Of a stretch of DNA of 64,000 nt, positions 23,601 to 32,982 are shown one piece after another. The first letter of the stretch is position 1. Every line of letters starts with the position of its first letter. The notes under the pieces were generated by a model. The model searched no databases. It saw only the letters and a list, made by a program, of their open reading frames with translations, and had not been told where the DNA came from. The position numbers and the translations under genes are program-made. Source of the DNA: Chrysemys picta bellii (taxonomy: Eukaryota > Chordata > Testudines > Emydidae); the NCBI RefSeq assembly GCF_011386835.1, contig NC_088797.1, positions 38,253,583-38,317,582 on the forward strand. Direction: 5' to 3'.

Positions 23601-25014
23601 ATGCATGTATCGGCAATTAATAATTAGGACAAACCAAGTGGATATTACTAAACTGTCAAGAGAGTGGAAAGTAGTATGATTTACCTTGCCACTTAGCAAC
23701 CAATAAAGGGTCTGAAATATTGTATTCTGGTCTGCTTCTCGAAAGAATACCTTTTCCAAAATAGCCCTGCAGGTGCAGGGGGAAAAAAGTTGATCAGAAT
23801 TATTGATACAAAAAATAAAAAAGAATACCTATCCAAAGATCTAGATGCCCCTATCATAAATTACAAAAAAAAAACAATTAGATCAACCACCGAACACCAA
23901 ACTCACCCACCCCAAAACATGTGAATTTTCTCAAAGGACCACCTCTGCAGCAGCCCATGTAAATAAATGTCTTGCAGAATGCTGCAAAGGTCAATAGATA
24001 TGGGCTATTTCAGAACAGGAGTGAAAGTATGTTGCAAAGCTTAGGGCCCCTTCATAGAGAATGCACTACCAATAGCCCCCTCTCTTTTAAATTGAGAGGT
24101 AGTCAGCTTAAGTGCCACTGCCAATTTCATCTGTGGCAGTATGACACAAGTATAGAGGCGATCTTTCAAGTAGTGAGGTACCAAATGATTTGTGGCTTTA
24201 TGAATCAAACCCAGCACCTTAAATTCAATTCAGAAACCAAAAGGTATTCACAGCATATCACGAAGTGACATGTGCGGCCACTTAATAGCCAGGCCACTGC
24301 ATTCTGCACCAGCTTAAGTTTCCTGACTGATCTAAGGTTACTTAATATCTAACAATTAATCCAACATTAGGCATGTAGAGTTTAGAGATTAAAAAAATGT
24401 TTTCTTTATTAATCCTACACAATTGCATAAGCATAAACTTCAATAGTTTTTTTAATCAAGGCACTATTAATAATTTTTAGAACATATTATTTTTATACTG
24501 ATGATTAAGTGAGGTTCCAAGAACAGGCAAGTCATTGCATGATATTCAGTCAAATACAGTACTAATTACTATTGACCTTATTATTCTATTACCTTATCAT
24601 TGGGCATTAGGAATAAAGAATTATCTTTATTGCTAGTTTTGTGACTTCTGATGCTGTATTACCATTTTACTCTAAAATATATTTTTTCGTGTTAGGACTA
24701 AAATGCTTATAAATTTCATATGTAACACAGATCAAATTATGCTAGAGAATGTTGGTTATGGAGAACATTAGCAATACCACAAATAGCATGCATTGAACAT
24801 CGAGAATTCAAACATGGAATGTTACCTTGCTATACAGCTGTTCTATATCTTTGGGGTTCCTCACAATTACATTGTTGTTAATAATTTCAGCCTGGTATAA
24901 CTTGAAATCATTTCCACAGATGTCTTCCTGGGAGGCAGGAATAGGGAATGGAGAATCATATGACTCAAACACTCTTCTTTTCCTTCTTGGGGCATGGAAA
25001 ACTGCTTCTGCCAT
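11547..25014 (-). CDS. TSEN2: TSEN2, tRNA-splicing endonuclease catalytic subunit, complete coding sequence
   Basis: Eleven coding exons on the - strand: 24826-25014, 23685-23766, 23509-23545, 16954-17509, 16621-16698, 16181-16231, 15281-15419, 13906-13942, 12785-12896, 11972-12061 and 11547-11606. They total 1431 nt, 476 residues plus stop; human TSEN2 has 465. TSEN2 is a subunit of the nuclear TSEN complex (TSEN2, TSEN34, TSEN15, TSEN54) that excises introns from pre-tRNA; it cuts the 5' splice site. The N-terminal tRNA_int_endo_N region ([29 protein letters not shown]) precedes a long acidic, poorly conserved linker (about residues 110-280). The catalytic domain follows ([27 protein letters not shown] onward). 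The catalytic triad is present: Tyr380, His388 and Lys427, corresponding to human Tyr369, His377 and Lys416. The start MAEAVFHAP has A at -3 and G at +4. All junctions are GT-AG and phases agree, so the gene looks functional. Confidence 0.96.
11972..12061 (-). CDS. TSEN2: TSEN2 coding exon 10 (residues 428-457)
   Basis: 90 bp in phase 0, acceptor TTGTCAACAG, donor CAA|GTAAGT. It encodes [18 protein letters not shown] and [11 protein letters not shown]. Confidence 0.95.
12785..12896 (-). CDS. TSEN2: TSEN2 coding exon 9 (residues 390-427), catalytic Lys
   Basis: 112 bp, acceptor TTTTCCAG, donor AAG|GTAACA. It encodes [16 protein letters not shown] and ends NVSK. The last codon is Lys427, equivalent to human Lys416, the third member of the catalytic triad. 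Confidence 0.95.
13906..13942 (-). CDS. TSEN2: TSEN2 coding exon 8, 37-bp microexon with catalytic Tyr and His
   Basis: The acceptor is TTGTTGCAG and the donor AG|GTTTGG. It encodes [13 protein letters not shown] with split codons at both ends. Tyr380 (13937-13935) and His388 (13913-13911) correspond to human Tyr369 and His377, the general base and general acid of the nuclease. Skipping this exon would remove both and shift the frame. Confidence 0.95.
14381..14565. mobile_element. Tigger/mariner-like MITE, family T1 copy 1
   Basis: Ends CACCTCTACCCTGATATTAC and GTTATATCGGGGTAGAGGTG are imperfect inverted repeats, with TA on the left (14379-14380) and TG on the right. The interior repeats GTTATA/TATAAC motifs. 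It lies in the TSEN2 intron between exons 7 and 8. Related copies are at 20959 and 52971. The superfamily call rests on the TA target and TIR style. Confidence 0.8.
15281..15419 (-). CDS. TSEN2: TSEN2 coding exon 7 (residues 332-378)
   Basis: 139 bp, acceptor ATTTTTAG, donor CTCT|GTGAGT. It encodes [31 protein letters not shown] and VGLKYGTDL, the beginning of the tRNA-intron endonuclease catalytic domain. Confidence 0.95.
16181..16231 (-). CDS. TSEN2: TSEN2 coding exon 6 (residues 315-331)
   Basis: 51 bp in phase 0, acceptor GTTTTTAG, donor GAG|GTAAGA. It encodes [17 protein letters not shown], a hydrophobic helix of the endonuclease fold. Confidence 0.95.
16621..16698 (-). CDS. TSEN2: TSEN2 coding exon 5 (residues 289-314)
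   Basis: 78 bp in phase 0, acceptor CTTTTAG, donor GAG|GTATGT. It encodes the start of the catalytic-half fold, [18 protein letters not shown], nearly identical to vertebrate TSEN2. Confidence 0.95.
16954..17509 (-). CDS. TSEN2: TSEN2 coding exon 4, long linker exon (residues 103-288)
   Basis: This 556-bp exon follows a TTATCCAG acceptor. It opens with [16 protein letters not shown], conserved with human, then an acidic and Ser/Asn/Asp-rich linker ending near [13 protein letters not shown]. The donor is AAT|GTAAGC. The linker is the least conserved part of the family. Confidence 0.95.
17871..18173 (-). pseudogene. inverted copy of the hAT transposase C terminus
   Basis: On the - strand this encodes [25 protein letters not shown] and SLSGDINN, paralogous to the + copy at 18615-18890 but diverged. 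It is part of the left arm of the inverted duplication. Confidence 0.85.
18289..18890 (+). pseudogene. hAT (Ac-type) transposase C-terminal relic
   Basis: Two overlapping frames cover the C-terminal half of a hAT transposase: [27 protein letters not shown], then [41 protein letters not shown]. The last is the hAT dimerisation domain. A frameshift near 18600-18640 and missing N-terminal zinc finger and catalytic parts show it is dead. Confidence 0.85.
19510..19820. mobile_element. hAT MITE, family A copy 2
   Basis: 311 bp, same family and orientation as 2289-2602. Ends CAGGGGTCGGCAACC and GGTTGCCTATCCCTG; perfect duplication GAGTAACA at 19502-19509 and 19821-19828. It lies in the large TSEN2 intron. 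Confidence 0.92.
20047..20130. repeat. short palindromic (foldback) repeat
   Basis: Left arm CAAATCCTCAGCTGATGTAAA and right arm TTTACATCAACAGAGGATTTG are imperfect inverted repeats about 40 bp apart. Same class as 731-802. Confidence 0.6.
20959..21103. mobile_element. Tigger/mariner-like MITE, family T1 copy 2, truncated
   Basis: Starts CACCTCTACCCCGATATAAC after TA (20957-20958) and runs through the family interior to GCATTATA, where it ends abruptly beside the CR1 fragment. The right TIR is missing. Confidence 0.78.
21104..21670 (-). mobile_element. CR1-family LINE fragment, antisense
   Basis: On the - strand, 21364-21558 encodes [10 protein letters not shown] and [33 protein letters not shown], the C-terminal signature of CR1 reverse transcriptase. 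The remaining sequence down to about 21104 is its 3' region. It is 5'-truncated and lies in a TSEN2 intron in the same sense as the gene. Confidence 0.8.
22202..22346. mobile_element. small hAT MITE (145 bp)
   Basis: Ends CAGGGCTGTCCCTAG and CAAGGGATGGCTCTG with a perfect 8-bp duplication GTTCCATA (22194-22201, 22347-22354). Confidence 0.88.
23263..23472. mobile_element. Tigger-like MITE, family T2 copy 1
   Basis: Starts CAGGCGAGTCTCATCTTAC and ends GTAAGATGAGACTCGCCTA, a TIR of about 19 bp, between TA dinucleotides (23261-23262, 23473-23474). It sits just downstream of the 37-bp TSEN2 exon 3. A second copy is at 51692-51912. Confidence 0.88.
23509..23545 (-). CDS. TSEN2: TSEN2 coding exon 3, 37-bp microexon
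   Basis: The acceptor is TTAATGCAG and the donor GTAAGT follows a run of six A. It encodes [13 protein letters not shown] with split codons at both ends (phase 2 in, phase 2 out). It is too short for ORF finders and is identified by phase and homology to the MPI-SK stretch of the human protein. Confidence 0.93.
23685..23766 (-). CDS. TSEN2: TSEN2 coding exon 2 (residues 64-90)
   Basis: This 82-bp exon follows a CACCTGCAG acceptor and ends CAAG|GTAAAT. It encodes [13 protein letters not shown], a conserved signature of the family's N-terminal domain, then [12 protein letters not shown]. Confidence 0.95.
23767..24825 (-). other. TSEN2: TSEN2 intron 1 (coding), possibly repeat-derived
   Basis: 1,059 bp. 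About 23960-24350 has the look of an old interspersed repeat (phrases such as GCAAAGCTTAGGGCCCCTTC and AAATTGAGAG), but I cannot assign it. No other feature was seen. Confidence 0.4.
24826..25014 (-). CDS. TSEN2: TSEN2 coding exon 1 (residues 1-63)
   Basis: The exon begins at ATG 25014-25012, encoding [20 protein letters not shown], and ends YSK|GTAACA. A basic RRKRR patch near the N terminus may act in nuclear localisation (inference). The same exon probably extends upstream to an acceptor (TGTCTTTAG) at 25050, giving 35 nt of 5'UTR. Confidence 0.95.
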
Positions 25015-25049
25015 TTTCCAATAGTAACCTTTCCCTAAACAATGATAAG
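25015..25049 (-). other. TSEN2: TSEN2 5'UTR part of coding exon 1
   Basis: 35 nt between a splice acceptor (TGTCTTTAG, ending at 25050 on the plus strand) and the start codon. This implies a noncoding first exon upstream, as in human TSEN2, probably within the CpG island at 26.0-27.0 kb. Its donor could not be chosen by eye. Confidence 0.6.
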
Positions 25050-25236
25050 CTAAAGACAAAGAGCAGAAAAAGACATTTTTAATATTTTAGAAGCTAGTTT
25101 ATTTTACATACCTGGACATCATTCCCTGCATTGCAAATCACCAATAAAACCAAGGTCTCCCAACTCCCATTCTCTAATCAGTACACTATACACCAAGAAA
25201 TATTTCTTTAACAAGTTATTCTCATATTTCATATTG

Positions 25237-25530
25237 CAGTTGGACCTAAAGGCTAGGGTCCCATTGTGTTAGCCATTGTACAAACATATAGCAAAGAAAC
25301 AGTCCCTGTCTAAAAGAGTTTACAATCTAAGTTTAAGAGGAGAGACAACAGATGGATATGACAGACAGGGTAGCACAAGGTAACAGTAAGGCATTACAAT
25401 GAGCAACAGTCCCAGTATATTGCCTAACTATTGTTAAGTGTTTTGTAGGCATCAAGATGGGATGGAAGGATTTTAAAGAGCTTTAAAAAAGAACAATGTG
25501 GTGCTTTGCAGATTTTTTTTACTGGAAGCT
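25237..25530. repeat. old amniote interspersed repeat
   Basis: Contains CATTGTACAAACATATAGCAAAGAAACAG-like and AGAGTTTACAATCTAAG-like sequence, a phrase I associate with a widespread ancient LINE/SINE-derived repeat. Family and limits are uncertain. Confidence 0.45.
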
Positions 25531-26039
25531 CCTTCCATGCATAAGTAGTGATGTAGGAAACTGCAGTATAGTACTCTTCAAAAATTTGACAAATGGGCAA
25601 TCAACAGTGTCATTGGTGGCAAATCAGAGGCTGTTGTCTATATCTCAATAGTGTAGACAAGGTAATAGGGAGGGCATTTCTATGTTGACTATTATTAAAG
25701 ATATGCCTACTGCCACAAACCCATCAACAATATAGCACACATGAACGAAAAGATGGGAAGGCATAGCCAAACATTTTTTAAAGTGCTGTAGTCTTCCTGT
25801 GGGAGACCAGTACAACAAATAACCAGCTAGCTAACATTTGTAACACACGCTGACTTATTCCCTACTGTTGGGCACCCTGTATAACTTAGGCCTGTGCAAA
25901 GTGGATGTAAAATCACAACCAGGTCAGACTTCTCCACTCCCACCAGACTTTTAACATCTTTGCTTGCACAGCTGTAAGCAGCAACACCCTGTGCCGGGCT
26001 GTGGGAATCAGGCATTGCCTTCCCCCACTTATCACAGGG
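25531..26039. other. sequence upstream of TSEN2 coding exons, nothing recognised
   Basis: Lies between the old repeat and the CpG island. It probably belongs to the intron downstream of a noncoding TSEN2 first exon. No exon could be defined. Confidence 0.5.
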
Positions 26040-27020
26040 TCTGTTTACGGCAGCACGCAAATAACGAAGGCAGAGGGGACAGGCCATGTCAGTGCAAGGT
26101 CCAGTCACTATTTCACTGGGACGTCGGCAGCATCACCATGCTGCGCATGCAGGCATCATCAGCAGGCCCTGGCAGGGGTCTCCTCTCCACGGAGCGGGGC
26201 ACAGCGGAGGGGCGGGGGCTTCCCCCCCGAGCGGGGCGCGACCAAGGGAGGCCCGAGGCGTGATGTTCTAGCCCGGTGTACGCCACGCGTATAGGCCACG
26301 CACCTATTCTGAGGCGCGGGGCGACTCTCGCCGGCGCCCCTATGCCAGTGCCTGAGGCTGAGCCGTGTCACGGGCTGCCCAGTGAGGGCCCCAGACGCCA
26401 CAATAGCCGGTTCTTCCAGACTAGGTGCCCTTCCGTTACCATATCAACCACGGGGCCGTAAAACAGCGACTGCGTCGCAAAACAAACCGGCTAGCGGCGC
26501 GAGGGAGCCACGCGACCTCTTAGACTTAAGACCAGCCTCTCTCGGGCGCCGGCTTCTTCTCGCGCGCATATGCGTTGGGGAGCGGGGAGCCGAGCCTAGA
26601 AGTAGTTAGACTTAGCTTCCGCGCATGCGCACTTGGCTGGCTTTGGGACTGGAGGAAGATGAAGGGCAGGCCGGTAGACCGCCCCCAAATTACAAAAGGG
26701 CCGCGCCCAGCGGGCCGGGCGCTGCCAAGTGAGGGGGGGGTCTTCGTCGGTCCGCCCCATAGTTTAGGGGAAGGGCTCTTATCTCCCCATCTCACGGCGG
26801 GGCGGGCTATGGTGGGACCCCACATCCCTCGCCCCCCTTCTGCCCCGCTCCCACAGAGCCTGGCTGTGAGCGGGGGGTGCCCCCTGGCGGTCACCACCGC
26901 GTGCGGGTCTGTGCCTGAAACCCCGCCCGAGGCCGCCAGACCCGCGCTCGCGTAGGGAAGGCGTGGTGGCATTGTGGGGTAACGCCGCTCCTAGCCTAAT
27001 GCCCACGTGTGACGTGGCTG
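26040..27020. promoter_or_regulatory. TSEN2: CpG island, probable TSEN2 promoter (possibly bidirectional)
   Basis: About 1 kb of GC-rich, CpG-dense DNA stands alone in an AT-rich window, about 1 kb upstream of the TSEN2 start codon. It holds many CG-rich runs, a perfect NRF-1 site (26621-26630) with an adjacent CTTCCG ETS-type core, and a second GCGCGCATATGCG-like palindrome at about 26561-26573. There is no TATA box in a convincing position. It should drive TSEN2 to the left. The large open frames inside it on both strands are GC artefacts. Confidence 0.85.
26621..26630. promoter_or_regulatory. NRF-1 consensus site
   Basis: GCGCATGCGC is the full palindromic NRF-1 consensus. It directly follows CTTCC, whose complement GGAAG is an ETS core. 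NRF-1 plus ETS pairs are common in housekeeping promoters. Confidence 0.75.
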
Positions 27021-29545
27021 ATGATCAGCGCTGTTGCAATAACACCGAAAGGGCTGGCACAAGCCGGCCTGTGTCTAAAGAGCTGGAACAGTATTTATTG
27101 ACCAGTTGCCTTTTTCAGAGAAATAATTTGTGGATAAAACCAAACAAAAATCTCATCCAGTTACATTTGCTATACAACTGCTGCTTTCTGTGGAGAGCCA
27201 CTTTACATATCCTTCTGCACAGAGTTCAGGTAAGCTACTATGACCATTGATTCACTTATCAGATAGGCTAAAACCAAAAAATACTTTGTTCATTTCTGCC
27301 ACAGTACACAGAAAGCAATTGTTCCCAGAAACATGTCAAACCTTTTAGTTCATTCTCCAATCTCAACCATCAGCCTCATCTGTGAACTACAGCATTCTGG
27401 GTAGCCATATACAGTTGCCAACTTTCACATGGTAAATAAGCACCCAGACTTTCACAATAAGCCAAAAATCAAGCTAATCCCATTTCAAAACAAGTCAATC
27501 CCTAAGAACCCCAACACTCTGTGACTAGATCATCCTGGTGTGCAGTCTGGGACTGTGGTGGGCCCACTGTGCATCCCTGACTCTCTCCCCTCCTCCCCCC
27601 GCATGCCCTCCCTTGCTAGGAGCCAATGAAAAAAAAAAAAAAAAGAAGCAACAAGTTACAAGCCCTACAAGCCCAAAACTAGCCAACAAGCAACTCAAGC
27701 CAATTAAGCCAAAAGCAAGCCCAATTTCTGCATTTTTGTTTTGTTTTTTGTGGGTTTTGCATATCTGTAGTAATATAAAAATAAGCATATATCAAAGATA
27801 CCCATTGGCTTCAGAATTCCCACTTGCAACTCTGCTACAAGTTACCTTTAAGCCAGGAGAATCATATACCCTTTGGTATCTATTTCACATTCTTAGGACT
27901 TATTAGAAGGAATAGAAACTCAGCCTGGTATAAACTTCTGTAAAACTATTTGCACATGTAGCATTTCCTTTTTCTCAAGGATGTGAGTCATAACATTATA
28001 CGCTAACAATGTATTCCAGTAGAGCTTTTAGTTCATTTTGGATTGCATACAAAAGAAAAACTTCTAAGATTCCACAACATTTAGTTTAATAACAAATTGA
28101 AGTTTAGTTTCATCTCTAGATTCCACAAACTCATCTCACAAAGTTCTCTTATCAAATACTAGCTGTAGTCCACACCAAAATGTCATATTTCTTTAACACA
28201 CCTTTTCAAAATAAAAACTCAGCCCTCTGTTATCAGGCAATAATAGTCAGTGGGTGGAGGCGGGGTTGTGGTTATTTACATTAGCCAGTTCCAACTACCC
28301 TGAACTGACAGAAATTCCCATGGAAATTCTGGTTACATTAACTTTGACTGAGATATGGGACTGTTTTTGGAAACTTTTAAAAAACATCTAGGGAATACTT
28401 TTAACTTTTATTAATATGTGGTATCTGAATTTAGTTTATTAAAGACATAAATCAAAGTTGGCTGCTGCTTAGTTTCAACTGGTTTTCACAAGAGAAAAAA
28501 AACAACAAGGAGAGAAGCCAGTCATATATCGGCCAAGTGTCAACCTTGTGAGAAATCCCACAATATGAGAAATCCTGGAGTCCTCAAAAATGAAGGAACG
28601 TGAGGTGAATAGTATTAGAATAGCGTGTATCAAAAATGAATGTGTAATTACAGAATTTATTTCAGACTTGGCAATAGCCTTGTGTTCCCAAATATTGCAA
28701 GCACATAGGTGAGGAACTCTTAAGGATCATCTACATGCAGAACTCTCATTGGCATCCCATATTAACATAACCACTATGATGCATACACAATTATGTTTTC
28801 ATCCTATACACTAGCCATCCATCTACATTACATAGCCTTATACATTATACAAATGTGTAAGATTTAATTTTCATGCATTCCAGTATCCCGGTTAGAGCAC
28901 TGAGTTCCTATTCCCCTTCTCTTCATTCAAACACACTTAAGGCCCAATCCCACAAGTTTCTAAATGACTTCAAGTCCTTTTACATCAAAAGGAGTTGAGG
29001 GCACTTGGCACCGCAGAGGATGGCCTGCACTAGAGGCCCAGTGTCAGAACCACTCTCTTTTTGACAGAGGAGTAAACTCATCCCTTTGTAGATCATTTAG
29101 TGTTTCTCCTTCATTAGTCCCCCAAATAGAATGTGTTGCCTTCAATCATCCAATTTGCTGCTGGTCCAGTGAGTAGGAGGCCAGGACCAACAATCAAACC
29201 CAGGTCACCAGCAAGGCAACCCATACATTTCCATGTAATTTTTTTATCCTACAACAAGGGAGATTGTGATAATTAGTTGCATCCACTAGATGTCCACATT
29301 TCAGCAAATTTCAGCCGTAACACCTTAAAAGAACACAGCAGTCTCCTGCAGAGCATGTAGAACAATAGTCTATTGAAAAAAGTAAACACAATTTTTCAGC
29401 TTACTGGGTTGCTTTTTCACGAATGGGATGGTCAGGCTTTTGGTGTAAAATTGTACATGATTCGACACAGCCAAAAAATAACTCAATTTTTATTATAATT
29501 TGGCATCATAAAAGGAAACTTTTTGACCGACAGACTCTTCAAGTA
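27021..29545. other. upstream flank of the CpG island, nothing coding
   Basis: AT-rich intergenic DNA. About 27410-27780 resembles a degraded repeat (CAGTTGCCAACTTTCACA start, a C-rich stretch, a 16-A run near 27629, and a CAAG/CCAA-rich tract) but I cannot name it. The rest shows no exon or clear transposon. Confidence 0.5.
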
Positions 29546-29553
29546 CCTAATAT

Positions 29554-29965
29554 CAGTGGTTCTCAACCAGGGGTACGCATACCCCTGGGAGGTACACAGA
29601 GGTCTTTCAGGGGGTACATCAACTCATCTAGATATTTGCCTAGTTTTACAACAGACTACATAAAAAGCACTAGCAAAGTCAATACAAACTAAAATTTCAT
29701 ATAGACAATGACTTGTTTATACTGCTCTATATATTATACACTGAAATGTAAGTGCAATATTTATATTCCAATGGATTTATTTTATAATTATATGGTAAAA
29801 ATAAGAAAGTAAGCAATTTTTCAGTAAGTATGTGCTATGTCACTTCTGTATTTTTATGTTTGATTTTGTAAGCAAGTACTTTAAGTGAGGTGAAACTTAG
29901 GGGTACGCAAGACAAATCAAACTCCTGAAAGGGATACAGTAGTCTGGAAAGGTTGAGAGCCACTG
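29554..29965. mobile_element. hAT (Charlie-like) MITE
   Basis: 412 bp with ends CAGTGGTTCTCAACC and GGTTGAGAGCCACTG, a 15-bp TIR with one mismatch. The flanks CCTAATAT (29546-29553) and CCTAATAC (29966-29973) match at 7 of 8. The AT-rich interior has no frame. Confidence 0.9.
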
Positions 29966-30574
29966 CCTAATACTAACTTACTGATTATATACACACTTCT
30001 TATGGTTCTCCATCAGGTGACACACGTACAGTATTAAAGAGCAAGAAAAAAATAGTGGGAAATTGGAAATTATAGTTTTGATGCTAAATTTACCAAATGG
30101 CTTCAGTTTGGCCTCTAATTTTTCCAAATATAGTTCTGTTTGCATTCATTTCAATGAGCACATTTCCACAACTCTGGCACACATTTTTAGAACTCTCATG
30201 CACAATGGTTAAGCACATACTTCAGTCATCGCAGCTAGCTTCTAATATTGGTGTGTAACATTTGGCTGGTCATTTGACTGTTTGATTGGTAATGGGAAGA
30301 ACAATTATGCTAGCAAGCATGTAATCATGGTAATTGAGCACACATGCTTTTGCACTCACAATTCTAAAATTGGGCCTGCATGCACAAGTTTCTGGGTCTG
30401 ATTCTCATTTCCACGGAGGCCCCTTTTCATTGTTCTAGCAGTGCAAGGGGGCCTTAAGGGGAGTGAAAATTACAACATTTACACTCCCTTTTAAAGCATG
30501 TTCCTGTCTCCTGCCAAAATAATGTATTTAGAGCTCATGAAAGGTGACAGATCTTCTATTTATCTGCAGAACAG

Positions 30575-30690
30575 GCATAGATTAATAGATTCCAAGACAA
30601 GAAGGGATCATTGTGATCATCTAATCTGACCTCTCTGGCAGCAAAGTTTCTCCAAAACTGCTGATTTGCCTCATCATAGATCAGGATTTG
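30575..30690 (+). repeat. CR1 3'-end fragment
   Basis: Contains AGAAGGGATCATTGTGATCATC and TCTGACCTC, a phrase typical of the 3' region of turtle CR1-type repeats. Short and diverged. Confidence 0.5.
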
Positions 30691-30837
30691 ACAAGTTAGT
30701 AATACTCCCATTAAATCCTAGGCCTATCTGGTGATACTGGTAACCTGGGTAACAATTAATGTCCTCTGTGGTGATGTTTTTGTGATTGGGACTGTTGGAG
30801 GTTGGCTGTGTGCTCCAGGCAGGCAGTACCGCCTAAT

Positions 30838-31018
30838 GGCAAGAGTCCAAGGGTCAATTTACCTGGCATTTACAGTTCAGGGTAGTGTGGCCCCCCGGTG
30901 AAAGTCCAGAGGATGCCTTGCTCAGCAGCTATGATTCAGGATAATGCTGCCCACTTCAAGAGTCTAAAGGATGTTTGGCCTAGTGGCTATAGTTTGGGGG
31001 TAGTGTCGCTTACTGGTG
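30838..31018 (+). repeat. degenerate three-copy tandem repeat, about 60 bp per unit
   Basis: Three units start at about 30844 (AGAGTCCAAGGGTC), 30901 (AAAGTCCAGAGGATG) and 30958 (AAGAGTCTAAAGGATG). Each ends with a GGTAGTG/GATAATG phrase and most with CTGGTGAA or similar. They begin a GC-richer block to about 31560 that I cannot assign. Confidence 0.55.
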
Positions 31019-31800
31019 AAGGGGGGATAAGGGAACCTGGGTGCACCCTACTCCACTGGGTTTCGACCCAGGGCTCTTCGAAACAGTAACCCTTGCACAG
31101 GTCTCAGGGCCCGATACCCCCAAGCGCACTCCCTGGGTTACTTCCTATCCTTGTTCCAGTCCCTCCAATGTCATCCTTGGTTAGACTTGGGGTCCCTCCC
31201 GTGTTCCCCTCTGATCCATCTCCAGAGTTTCTTCTGCTGGTCACAGTGAGTTGTCACCCTTAGCTCCCGCTCGACAGGCTTCCAGCAGTAATTGAAAATT
31301 ACTGAGGCTTGAAAATGAGGAGGCTTGGGTATGAGCCTCGGTCCTGGCGACTTCCCAGCAGGCGGCAGCTGCATATGACTGCTCTCCTCAGTCAGTCCAG
31401 ACTGAGTGGAGTCCTTCCCTTTTAAATGCTCCCTTCACTGCGAGCATGCCTAGCAGAGGCGAGAGGGTATGGCCTCTTGGGCCCACAGCAGCTCTTTAAC
31501 CCTTGCCTCACCAATGCGGGGCTGGTATACCCCATCATAGGGACATCTCAGAACTGGACTGAGGCCACCAACTTACTTCAGATACTGGCCAATTCCAAAG
31601 ATTTGAAGTGTAGTAATGATTTCAGATTACAGTCCATCCTGGGCTGCAGTCATAGGCTTGACCTAGAACTGAAAACTTCATTTTCAATTACTGTTCCCCT
31701 TCTGGTTTGCTTGGCATTTGCCGTTTTCTTAAATGTAAAGGTAAAATAGACATCAGAGGATGATATGCACCTGAGCATTGTAAGACTGAGCTGCTGGGAC

Positions 31801-31871
31801 CAAATTCAGCCCTGGCATAGTGGCCATAACTCCCACTGAAGTTGTACTCACTTACTCCAGGGCTGAATTTG
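31801..31871. repeat. short palindromic repeat with perfect arms
   Basis: CAAATTCAGCCCTGG (31801-31815) and CCAGGGCTGAATTTG (31857-31871) are perfect 15-bp inverted repeats around a 41-bp loop containing CCCACTGAAGTTG. Confidence 0.7.
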
Positions 31872-32982
31872 CCCCCTTGCCTTTTGCCTGGTTTATTATA
31901 GAGGGTCAGAATAAGGACTTTTTTTTTTTAATTATAAAGCTTGTCTGTGTGTTTTCACCATACAAGATGACAAGTGGATGTTACCCCACATAATCTCATC
32001 ATGGCTTGATTCATCAAGGCACTTAAACTTTAAGCACATGAATAATTCTGGTGACTTCAATGGGACTCCTGAATCAGGGTCCATATATTCTGAAATATGT
32101 GTGGATTTAAGATTTATCCTAAATATTGCTCTGGGATCATGCGTCTTAACTTTCTAAAGGACAGAATAATAACCAGATCAGGATAAATCCCTAAATCATC
32201 ACATTTTTAAAACTGAAATAAAGCAAAGAAATTAATTTGCTGCCAAAAGTATATTGCCTTAAAAAAACATCCTCTTATGAAATATGTCCAATTTGTAATA
32301 TTTACTTTCCGTTTATTTAATAACAGGAAAAGGTTTGCAGCTCCTTTGTTGAGTTTTACATGTCAGCAGCTTAAGATTCCTTTTGTTTTTTTCAAAATTT
32401 AATTTTATTAGAAAAAAACCCATACACCATGGCCTATACTAGGATATATTCTTTATTTTAAATAAATTTATGAGCAGACAAAGGCAAACAACTGCCTCTC
32501 ATAAACCAGTGGAAGTACCCTTATAATGGATTGGTGGCCGGGCCTCCTACCCACTCCTGCTTCTTCATCATTACTACTTTCTCTCCCATGATTTCATTAC
32601 CTCTCTGGTCTTTTTTTAAACTAAGATTTTTCATTTTTAAATCCTTTTTTGTCCCCTCCCTTACCTGCTGGGCATCTCCCTCCCCTGGTGGCTTAGCTCT
32701 ACTCAGCAGAGAGTTAGATGTTGCTCGTGCCTGGGGAGTGCCCATTGGTGGATCCACAGGACAGGCTTGGTGTGTTTTTACAACTGAGCTGAATGTCTCA
32801 AAAGCAGAGAAGTGAATCTTGGGGCTGGTGGGCTGCTTTCTGATTCTATGTCTCTGTACACATGGGCTTCCTCTAGCTGTTGTGGCCAGCTGTACTAGAG
32901 TCCTCTAGGGAGCAGGGAGGGAAGGCAAGTGGCTTTCAAAGAGCTTTACACTTCTTACAGCAATCCATTACATTGTTATATA

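Larger units (their letters stand above)
29966..32982. other. intergenic DNA with few recognisable features
   Basis: Besides the CR1 scrap, the 60-bp array and the palindrome at 31801, I see only AT-rich sequence plus a GC-richer unassigned block (about 31019-31560). Open frames such as 31426-31749 lack any recognisable domain. Confidence 0.5.

Noticed and set aside
26159..27006. Several overlapping 80-148 codon frames
   Set aside because: They lie in the CpG island; lack of stops follows from GC content. No domain or splice structure supports them.
30760..31560. Solo long terminal repeat of an endogenous retrovirus
   Set aside because: The block is GC-richer and discrete, but lacks TG...CA ends with a 4-6 bp duplication and any recognisable retroviral coding sequence nearby.
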